From NCBI GenBank assembly GCA_900556575.1, contig USPO01000091.1:1-6502 (forward strand): a stretch of 6,502 nucleotides of DNA. Direction: 5' to 3'. Each line of letters starts with the position of its first letter. Position 1 is the first letter of the stretch. Source of the DNA: an uncultured Eubacteriales bacterium (GTDB lineage: Bacteria; Bacillota; Clostridia; UBA1381). Below are positions 1-4,185 of this stretch, piece after piece. The notes under the pieces were generated by a model, which was not told where the DNA came from, searched no databases, and saw nothing but the letters and a program-made list of their open reading frames with translations. The translations under genes were made by a program, and so were the position numbers.

Positions 1-205
1 CAGCACGGAATTTATCTCCCGCTGCCTGCGACTGCTCTTTTGTTGTTACGATACCGCCGTCAACAATCTCTACTGTATCCGGAAGAGTCTTTTTGAATGC
101 ATCATACTGTGACTCAAACTCCGGTACCAATGACGGGAACTGCGGTAAATACGCTCCCAATGCAATTGAAAATACGCCAACCTTAGCCTTTGTTTCAACT
201 AACAT
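1..205 (-). CDS. L-fucose/L-arabinose isomerase-family protein, N-terminal part (cut by window edge)
   Basis: Reading the minus strand from the ATG at 205-203 gives 68 residues with no stop before the window edge. The start is supported by a GGAGGAA ribosome binding site (about 214-220), 8-10 bases upstream. The protein begins MLVETKAKVGVFSIALGAYL and continues through a PQFPSL stretch to VEIVDGGIVTTKEQSQAAGD. A short beta strand (KVGVFSI), an aromatic/PQF segment and a V-D-x-G-x-V-x-T turn before a helix are, from memory, typical of the N-terminal domain of FucI/AraA-like ketol isomerases (COG2407 type). Members of that family interconvert aldoses and ketoses in the cytoplasm, usually metal-dependently. 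The active site lies further on and is not visible, so the substrate cannot be named. The gene diverges from dusB and has its own promoter and a candidate operator, fitting a sugar-inducible gene. Family assignment is moderately sure, substrate unknown. Confidence 0.6.
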   Translation of the reverse strand, partial: MLVETKAKVGVFSIALGAYLPQFPSLVPEFESQYDAFKKTLPDTVEIVDGGIVTTKEQSQAAGDKFRA

Positions 206-297
206 AATTTTTCTTCCTCCATTATCTTCATTCTTCAGATTCGTCTTTCCCTCTCCATATAAACCTACGAAATCCCAATCGTCCGAACATTAATTAA

Positions 298-317
298 AAA
301 AGATATTGCTATCTTTT
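298..317. promoter_or_regulatory. Candidate operator palindrome downstream of the isomerase promoter
   Basis: A perfect inverted repeat, AAAAGATA (298-305) and TATCTTTT (310-317), flanks a 4-base TTGC centre. It covers roughly +7 to +26 relative to the predicted isomerase transcription start near 324, where a repressor would block elongation. The 20-bp size suits a dimeric helix-turn-helix repressor of the LacI/GntR kind, though the regulator is not in the window and the sequence matches no operator consensus I recognise. It could also form a weak RNA hairpin at the 5' end of the mRNA. Confidence 0.5.
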
Positions 318-330
318 CACTTATAGTCTA

Positions 331-359
331 ATTATACAATAAATATAATAATAAGTCAA
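331..359 (-). promoter_or_regulatory. Sigma-A type promoter of the isomerase gene
   Basis: On the minus strand a TTGACT -35 box (359-354) and a perfect TATAAT -10 box (336-331) are separated by exactly 17 bp. Transcription would start near 324, giving an untranslated leader of about 119 bases before the ATG at 205. The match is close to the vegetative consensus, so a regulator would probably be needed to keep it off. Confidence 0.8.
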
Positions 360-380
360 TACCTATTAGATATAAAAAAC

Positions 381-403
381 TAAACTTTTCTTGTAAAAGT
401 TTT
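381..403. repeat. AT-rich inverted repeat in the divergent spacer
   Basis: TAAACTTTT (381-389) and AAAAGTTTA (395-403) are perfect 9-bp arms around a 5-base CTTGT centre. The dyad lies between the -35 box of the isomerase promoter (354-359) and that of the dusB promoter (419-424), so a protein bound here could affect either. The arms hold only one G/C pair each, which makes a stable RNA hairpin unlikely, and in such AT-rich DNA chance is a real alternative. Confidence 0.35.
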
Positions 404-418
404 AAAGCTTTTTTATCA

Positions 419-448
419 TTGACAAAACGGCCTTATTTGTGATATATT
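419..448 (+). promoter_or_regulatory. Probable promoter of dusB
   Basis: A perfect TTGACA -35 box (419-424) is followed after 18 bp by TATATT (443-448). Transcription would start near 455, about 29 bases before the dusB ATG. An alternative -10 register is GATATA at 441-446 with a 16-bp spacer. Confidence 0.65.
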
Positions 449-483
449 CTTACTATAAAAATAAATTCAGATAGGACTGTATT

Positions 484-1449
484 ATGAAAATAGGAAATCT
501 TGAAACAAAAAATAATATATTTCTGGCACCTATGGCAGGTGTTACGGATTTGCCGTTCCGCTGCATATGCTCAAAATACGGTGCCGGAATGACATATTCG
601 GAAATGATAAGTGCAAAGGGATTGTGGTATAAGGACAAAAAAACGGCTTCTCTTATGAGAATTGCACCGGAGGAGCGTCCCTGTGCAATACAGATTTTCG
701 GTTCAGAACCCGAAATCATGGCAGCTGTTGTTCCGCAGGTCATGAAATTTGAACCGGATATTATTGATATAAACATGGGCTGTCCGGCACCGAAAATTGT
801 AAATAACGGAGACGGCAGTGCATTGATGAAAAATCCAAAACTTATGGGCGAAATCGTTAATGCGGTCGCCAAGGCATCACCCGTACCCGTTACCGTAAAA
901 ATCAGGAGCGGCTGGGACGATACAAGCAAAAATGCATTGGAATGTGCAAAAATTCTCGAGTCAAACGGTGCAGCCGCAATTGCCGTTCACGGAAGAACAC
1001 GTCAGCAGTTTTACAGCGGCAAGGCGGACTGGGAAATTATACGCACAATAAAAAATGAACTTTCCATCCCCGTAATAGGAAACGGCGATATTTGGACTGC
1101 CGAGGACGCCAAAGCCATGTTCGATTTTACCGGCTGCGATGCGGTCATGATTGCAAGAGGTGCGGAGGGCAATCCGTTTATTTTTAAGCAGACTCTTGAA
1201 CTTCTTCAAACCGGAAAGGTAGCATTCTTCCCTACCCCCGCCGAAAAAGCCTCACAGGCTCTCGAGCATACAAGAATGCTTGTTGCCGACAAGGGCGAAG
1301 AACGTGGAATCAAGGAAGCGAGAAAGCATATTGCATGGTATATAAAGGGATTAAAGGGAGCATCTGTTCTTAAAGGCATAATCTTCAAAATCAGCGAATT
1401 TTATATATTGGAGCAGCTTTTAAACGATTATGTTAAGCAATTGCAATAA
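484..1449 (+). CDS. dusB: tRNA-dihydrouridine synthase, DusB/NifR3 type
   Basis: This 321-residue protein is a cytoplasmic flavoenzyme that reduces specific uridines in the tRNA D-loop to dihydrouridine, using FMN and a reduced nicotinamide cofactor. The family signatures occur in order: LAPMAGVTD at the N-terminus (residues 14-22, FMN site), INMGCPAPKIV (96-106) with the catalytic Cys100, VKIRSGW (138-144) with the flavin-contacting Lys139, VHGRTR (168-173) with His169, GNGDI (199-203) and MIARGAEGNPF (222-232). The TIM barrel ends near residue 240, followed by the usual helical tRNA-binding domain, and the length is normal. The ATG at 484 has AGGA (473-476) 7 bases upstream and sits about 29 bases after the predicted transcription start. 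No terminator is seen before guaB 91 bases on, so some co-transcription is possible. Which tRNA positions it modifies cannot be read from sequence. Confidence 0.95.
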   Translation: MKIGNLETKNNIFLAPMAGVTDLPFRCICSKYGAGMTYSEMISAKGLWYKDKKTASLMRIAPEERPCAIQIFGSEPEIMAAVVPQVMKFEPDIIDINMGCPAPKIVNNGDGSALMKNPKLMGEIVNAVAKASPVPVTVKIRSGWDDTSKNALECAKILESNGAAAIAVHGRTRQQFYSGKADWEIIRTIKNELSIPVIGNGDIWTAEDAKAMFDFTGCDAVMIARGAEGNPFIFKQTLELLQTGKVAFFPTPAEKASQALEHTRMLVADKGEERGIKEARKHIAWYIKGLKGASVLKGIIFKISEFYILEQLLNDYVKQLQ

Positions 1450-1473
1450 AATTTATTTAATTTTTTAAATCTA

Positions 1474-1502
1474 TTGAAATGCGGGGCGATTTGTGGTAAA
1501 AT
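1474..1502 (+). promoter_or_regulatory. Extended -10 promoter of guaB
   Basis: TTGAAA (1474-1479) and TAAAAT (1497-1502) are 17 bp apart, with a TGG extension (1494-1496) directly before the -10 box. The start would be near 1509, leaving a leader of about 32 bases. That is too short for a purine riboswitch, and no guanine aptamer is visible. This promoter is also why the GTG at 1493 is not taken as the guaB start: it lies upstream of the predicted transcript. Confidence 0.75.
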
Positions 1503-1540
1503 GGTGTAAATACTATACGCCGAAAGGAGAACTAATTAAA

Positions 1541-3004
1541 ATGGTTGAAAAGTTTGCAAAGGAAGGTCTTACTTTTGATGATGTTCTTTTAGTACCTCAG
1601 GCTTCAGAGGTTACTCCGGACATGATAGATCTTTCTACTCATTTAACAAAGGATATTAAGCTTAACATTCCGTTCATGTCATCAGCTATGGATACAGTTA
1701 CAGAGGCTGAAATGGCTATCGCTATTGCTCGTGAGGGCGGCATCGGTATCATCCACAAGAACATGACAATTGCCGAGCAGGCGGCAGAGGTTGATAAGGT
1801 AAAGCGTTCGGAGAACGGCGTTATCGCTAATCCGTTCAGTCTTTCAAAGGAGCATACTCTTCAGGATGCGGACAACCTTATGGGACGTTACAGAATTTCG
1901 GGTGTTCCGATTGTAGATGATGACAATGTACTTATCGGTATCATAACAAACCGCGACCTCCGTTTTGAGACAGATTTCTCAAAGCCGATTAAGGATGTTA
2001 TGACATCAGCTAACCTTGTTACAGCACCGGAGGGCACAACTCTTGAATGTGCGCAGGAGCTTCTTGCAAAGCACAAGGTTGAAAAGCTTCCTATCGTTGA
2101 TGAAGGTAACCATTTAAAGGGTCTCATTACTATAAAGGATATTGAAAAAGCTATCCGTTATCCGCACAGTGCAAAGGATAAGCAGGGCAGACTTTTAGCA
2201 GGTGCTGCTGTCGGTGTAACAACTGACTGCTTAGACAGAGTTAAGGCTCTTGTTGAAGCCGGTGTTGACGTTGTATGCTTAGACAGTGCTCATGGTCATT
2301 CAAAGAATATTTTAAACAAAATCAGAGAGATAAAGGCTGCATATCCGAATCTTCCGGTTATCGCAGGTAACATTGCAACCGCTGAGGCTGCCGAGGCATT
2401 GATTGAGGCAGGTGCCGACTGCATTAAGATTGGTATTGGACCGGGTTCAATCTGTACAACAAGAGTTGTATCAGGTATAGGTGTGCCGCAGGTTACTGCT
2501 ATTTATGATGCATGCCAGGCTGCAAAGAAGCATGGTATTCCGTGTATCGCAGACGGCGGTATCAAGTACAGCGGCGACTGCGTAAAGGCAATTGCAGCAG
2601 GTGCTGATGTAATCATGATGGGAAGTCTTTTAGCAGGATGTACAGAGAGTCCGGGAGAGGAAGAAATCTTCCAGGGCAGACGCTTCAAGGTATACCGCGG
2701 CATGGGTTCATTGGCTGCTATGGAAAAGGGTTCAAAGGACCGTTATTTCCAGACAGGTTCAAAGAAGCTCGTTCCGGAGGGTGTTGAGGGTCGTGTTCCT
2801 TACAAGGGTTCATTATCGGATACTATATTCCAGCTTGTCGGCGGACTTCGTTCAGGCATGGGCTACTGCGGTACTCCGAACATCAAGGCATTAAAGGAGA
2901 ACGGCAAGTTCATCAGAATTACAGGTGCAGGTCTTAAGGAGAGTCATCCGCATGATATTTATATCACTAAGGAAGCTCCGAATTACAGCTACTCACAGAA
3001 CTAA
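1541..3004 (+). CDS. guaB: Inosine-5'-monophosphate dehydrogenase
   Basis: The enzyme oxidises IMP to XMP with NAD+, the first committed step of guanine nucleotide synthesis, in the cytoplasm and normally as a tetramer. At 487 residues it has the usual bacterial length. After the start LTFDDVLLVP (10-19), the barrel is interrupted by two CBS domains (about 96-150 and 155-208, with GVPIVD and KLPIVDEGN), where purine nucleotides bind in this family. The catalytic core follows: DSAHGHS (248-254) for NAD, the cation loop GIGPGSIC (298-305) with nucleophile Cys305, ADGGIKYSGD (337-346) and MGSLLAG (360-366) for IMP phosphate, RGMGSLAAM (386-394), and the mobile flap with GRVPYKG (417-423) carrying the general-base arginine Arg418. 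All expected catalytic residues are present. The ATG at 1541 has AAAGGAG (1523-1529) 11 bases upstream. An in-frame GTG at 1493 would add 16 residues that do not belong to the family. A strong terminator follows. Confidence 0.98.
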   Translation: MVEKFAKEGLTFDDVLLVPQASEVTPDMIDLSTHLTKDIKLNIPFMSSAMDTVTEAEMAIAIAREGGIGIIHKNMTIAEQAAEVDKVKRSENGVIANPFSLSKEHTLQDADNLMGRYRISGVPIVDDDNVLIGIITNRDLRFETDFSKPIKDVMTSANLVTAPEGTTLECAQELLAKHKVEKLPIVDEGNHLKGLITIKDIEKAIRYPHSAKDKQGRLLAGAAVGVTTDCLDRVKALVEAGVDVVCLDSAHGHSKNILNKIREIKAAYPNLPVIAGNIATAEAAEALIEAGADCIKIGIGPGSICTTRVVSGIGVPQVTAIYDACQAAKKHGIPCIADGGIKYSGDCVKAIAAGADVIMMGSLLAGCTESPGEEEIFQGRRFKVYRGMGSLAAMEKGSKDRYFQTGSKKLVPEGVEGRVPYKGSLSDTIFQLVGGLRSGMGYCGTPNIKALKENGKFIRITGAGLKESHPHDIYITKEAPNYSYSQN

Positions 3005-3026
3005 TTTTATTAAAATAATATAATAT

Positions 3027-3070
3027 CAGGGGAATAGCAGAGTGTAAATTTTGCTATTCCCTGTTTTTTT
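3027..3070 (+). terminator. Intrinsic terminator of guaB
   Basis: The left arm CAGGGGAATAGCA (3027-3039) pairs with TGCTATTCCCTG (3052-3063), leaving one bulged G and a 12-base loop, and is followed directly by seven T residues (3064-3070). The 12-bp stem and T-run make this a textbook rho-independent terminator, 22 bases after the guaB stop. Confidence 0.95.
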
Positions 3071-3142
3071 ATTTTCTGCTGCGAGCCATAAATAAGTAAC
3101 CGTAATTTTATAGTTCAAAAGCAAGGCAGAATATTATTAAAT

Positions 3143-3181
3143 AAAAAGGCTTTAAGATTGAAATTTATCAGTCCTAAAGCC
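3143..3181 (-). terminator. Intrinsic terminator of the toxin-antitoxin operon
   Basis: Read on the minus strand, GGCTTTA (3181-3175) pairs with TAAAGCC (3154-3148) and is followed by a TTTTT run (3147-3143). The stem can be extended by a couple of pairs past one mismatch (GGA against TTC-side bases). It lies 20 bases beyond the toxin stop codon. The 7-bp core stem is modest but correctly placed. With the guaB terminator it insulates two convergent units. Confidence 0.75.
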
Positions 3182-3201
3182 CTATAAATCAGTATATTTT
3201 A

Positions 3202-3471
3202 TTATTTATCGTCGTAGTGTCCATAGCATGAAATAATAGTGATTGCCTGCGGATATACGATATACAGTAATCTGTGCTTATCATTTATTCTTCTGCTCCA
3301 CGTGCCGCTCAAATCACCTCTTAATGCTTCAGGCTTTCCAATGCCGTTAAAAGCATCTCTTTCAATGTCTTCAACAATCTGATTTATCTTTCTCAAAATT
3401 TTCTTATCTGTGTTTTGCCATTGTATATACTCTTGCCATGCCGAATAATACCAAGTGATATTTCTTTTCAT
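3202..3471 (-). CDS. yoeB: YoeB/Txe-family toxin (ribosome-dependent mRNA interferase)
   Basis: This 89-residue protein matches the YoeB toxin family over its full length: IQWQNTDKKILRKIN (16-30), then DAFNGIGKPEALRGDLSG (39-56), WSRRINDKHRLLY (58-70) and a C-terminal SCYGHYDDK. Known YoeB enzymes bind the ribosomal A site and cleave mRNA during translation. The catalytic residues known from E. coli YoeB (Glu46, Arg65, His83, Tyr84) correspond here to Glu48, Arg67, His85 and Tyr86, so the toxin looks intact. Its ATG is 3 bases after the antitoxin stop, and its ribosome binding site (GAGGTG) lies inside the last antitoxin codons. This implies translational coupling and a toxin supply that depends on antitoxin translation. 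A terminator follows. The family assignment is firm; activity in this host is inferred. Confidence 0.95.
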   Translation of the reverse strand: MKRNITWYYSAWQEYIQWQNTDKKILRKINQIVEDIERDAFNGIGKPEALRGDLSGTWSRRINDKHRLLYIVYPQAITIISCYGHYDDK

Positions 3472-3474
3472 TCG

Positions 3475-3762
3475 TTACACCTCAATTAAATCATGCTGCT
3501 CCATGCCCTCTAATCCTAATTCCTGACACTCCTTAATGCGTGCCGATAATATTGCTATATCTTTATCAGTGAAGTAAGGATCTGTGTCGGTGTTATATCC
3601 TCTGTCATCAGATAATTCAAAAGGTATTCTCCCCTCAGCTATGACTTTCTTTAAGTAAACCTTTATGCCTGTGACAATGTCCATACCAATAGCATCAAAA
3701 ATATCTTCTGCTCTTGCCGCCGTTTCGTTATCAATGCCCAGTGTGCTTAATGCATTTGTCAT
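3475..3762 (-). CDS. RelB/DinJ-family antitoxin
   Basis: The protein has 95 residues. Its N-terminal half, from LSTLGIDNETAARAEDIFDA to VIAEGRIPFEL (residues 5-50), is the ribbon-helix-helix domain of RelB/DinJ antitoxins, including the typical IGMDIVTGIKVYLKKVI helix and the G-x-I-P-F-E ending. The middle (DDRGYNTDTDPYFTDKD) looks flexible. The C-terminus ends in EQHDLIEV, close to the H-E-L-I-E-V tail seen in antitoxins of this family and presumed to contact the toxin. It should neutralise the adjacent YoeB toxin and repress the shared promoter as a dimer. The ATG at 3762 is chosen because GGAG (3774-3771) lies 8 bases upstream; a GTG at 3771 would overlap that site and add only VFM-type residues. 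YoeB usually pairs with a YefM/Phd antitoxin, so this is the alternative pairing. It is the first gene of a two-gene operon. Confidence 0.9.
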   Translation of the reverse strand: MTNALSTLGIDNETAARAEDIFDAIGMDIVTGIKVYLKKVIAEGRIPFELSDDRGYNTDTDPYFTDKDIAILSARIKECQELGLEGMEQHDLIEV

Positions 3763-3795
3763 AAAAACCACTCCTTATATTTTTTATTTATCATC

Positions 3796-3824
3796 ATTGT
3801 ATCACAAAAAAATGGCTTTGTCAA
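3796..3824 (-). promoter_or_regulatory. Promoter of the toxin-antitoxin operon
   Basis: On the minus strand a perfect TTGACA (3824-3819) and TACAAT (3801-3796) are exactly 17 bp apart, with a TGA extension just before the -10 box. The start would be near 3789, about 27 bases before the antitoxin ATG. Such a strong promoter is usual for autorepressed toxin-antitoxin operons. I could not pick out a convincing RelB/DinJ operator palindrome over it. Confidence 0.85.
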
Positions 3825-3845
3825 CTATTATTTTGCTCCTATAAT
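3818..3845 (+). promoter_or_regulatory. Possible rightward promoter overlapping the antitoxin promoter
   Basis: TTGTCA (3818-3823) and a perfect TATAAT (3840-3845) are 16 bp apart on the plus strand. The -35 box overlaps the antitoxin -35 box on the other strand almost completely. A transcript from here would begin near 3852 and run into the non-coding region before the alcohol dehydrogenase. Promoter-like matches arise easily in AT-rich DNA, so this is tentative. Confidence 0.35.
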
Positions 3846-3939
3846 TATCGTTCCGTTTTGTATCTCTCTATAATACACTCCCTTTCATTCTACAAAAATA
3901 AATAACGTAATCACAATCAATAGTTTCAATAAATCCTAT

Positions 3940-3980
3940 ATCTATCAGCATCTATAAAATATCTATAAAACATCTAACAT
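3940..3980 (+). repeat. Short 11-bp direct repeats (ATCTATAAAAN type)
   Basis: Two near-identical tandem units, ATCTATAAAAT (3950-3960) and ATCTATAAAAC (3961-3971), are flanked by degenerate copies, ATCTATCAGC (3940-3949) and ATCTAACAT (3972-3980). The period is close to one helical turn, so repeated half-sites would face the same side of the DNA. No origin or replication gene is nearby, so a plasmid-type iteron array is unlikely. A regulator binding site or a slippage product are the alternatives. Confidence 0.55.
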
Positions 3981-4000
3981 AAATTTTCTTTCACTTTAGG

Positions 4001-4043
4001 CGGTGTTTTTTCGATACTCTGCTGCCCAAGCATAAAAACGCCG
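4001..4043. other. Imperfect stem-loop in the spacer before the dehydrogenase
   Basis: CGGTGTTTTT (4001-4010) can pair with AAAAACGCCG (4034-4043) over 10 positions, with one G-U wobble, around a 23-base loop. Neither strand shows a T-run directly after it, so it is not a standard terminator. The segment and its continuation to about 4071 are more GC-rich than the surroundings. It could be part of an RNA leader, a small dispersed repeat, or a remnant. Confidence 0.4.
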
Positions 4044-4098
4044 TCCGTATCGGATTAAAAAAAGTTCCGGTCAAAGTAATATTTTTTTTGAATTTGAC

Positions 4099-4127
4099 TT
4101 GCTTTAAACAGAAAATTGTAGTATAAT
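4099..4127 (+). promoter_or_regulatory. Promoter of the iron-dependent alcohol dehydrogenase gene
   Basis: TTGCTT (4099-4104) and a perfect TATAAT (4122-4127) are 17 bp apart. A second -35-like TTGACT just upstream (4094-4099) would give too long a spacer. The start falls near 4134. No Rex-type redox operator or catabolite-repression site was recognised nearby. Confidence 0.75.
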
Positions 4128-4139
4128 AGTAATATAAGC

Positions 4140-4160
4140 GGGTGTCGGACAACGGCACCC
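4140..4160 (+). promoter_or_regulatory. Stem-loop at the 5' end of the dehydrogenase mRNA
   Basis: GGGTGTC (4140-4146) pairs with GGCACCC (4154-4160) over 7 positions, including one G-U wobble, around a 7-base loop. With a start near 4134 the hairpin sits at the very beginning of the transcript, and it ends 14 bases before the GGAGG ribosome binding site (4175-4179), which it leaves free. The placement suits a stabilising 5' hairpin that protects the mRNA; a regulatory role is possible but unproven. Confidence 0.5.
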
Positions 4161-4185
4161 CAATAATTGTAATTGGAGGCACAAA

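Larger units (their letters stand above)
3763..4185. other. Long non-coding region between the antitoxin and the alcohol dehydrogenase
   Basis: About 420 bases contain no credible gene. Left to right they hold the antitoxin ribosome binding site and promoter, a possible opposing promoter (3818-3845), featureless AT-rich DNA with one more isolated TATAAT (3869-3874), 11-bp direct repeats (3940-3980), a stem-loop (4001-4043), a short dyad TCCG-TAT-CGGA (4044-4054), an 8-T run (4082-4089), the dehydrogenase promoter (4099-4127) and a 5'-end hairpin (4140-4160). Short open frames on the minus strand here lack ribosome binding sites and resemble nothing I know. The GC content jumps around 4001-4071 compared with the flanks, suggesting that this sub-segment has a distinct origin or function. 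Confidence 0.6.

Noticed and set aside
228..290. A 20-codon minus-strand open frame (MFGRLGFRRFIWRGKDESEE) in the isomerase leader
   Set aside because: It has no ribosome binding site, no run of regulatory codons and no attenuator hairpin between it and the isomerase start, so a leader-peptide role is not supported.
93..293. Plus-strand 66-codon frame opposite the isomerase
   Set aside because: It lies antisense to a gene with clear coding signs and its own ribosome binding site; the peptide has no family character.
453..929. Minus-strand 158-codon frame inside dusB
   Set aside because: It is a shadow of dusB, whose full set of family motifs is on the plus strand.
1450..1473. Possible terminator after dusB (ATTTAA-TTTT-TTAAAT)
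   Set aside because: The stem consists only of A-T pairs, is 6 bp long and overlaps its own T-run, so it is too weak to count as an intrinsic terminator.
1503..1540. Guanine riboswitch in front of guaB
   Set aside because: The leader after the promoter is only about 32 bases, while a purine aptamer alone needs about 70; no aptamer core is visible.
3940..3980. Plasmid-type replication iterons or a CRISPR array
   Set aside because: The repeats are only about 11 bp, directly adjacent without spacers, and no replication or cas gene is present.
4072..4090. Intrinsic terminator ending at the 8-T run
   Set aside because: The nearest hairpin (4049-4071) is 6 bp with a wobble and sits about 10 bases before the T-run, which does not fit a standard terminator.
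3991..4182. Minus-strand 63-codon frame before the dehydrogenase
   Set aside because: It runs through the dehydrogenase promoter and leader, lacks a ribosome binding site and has no recognisable features.
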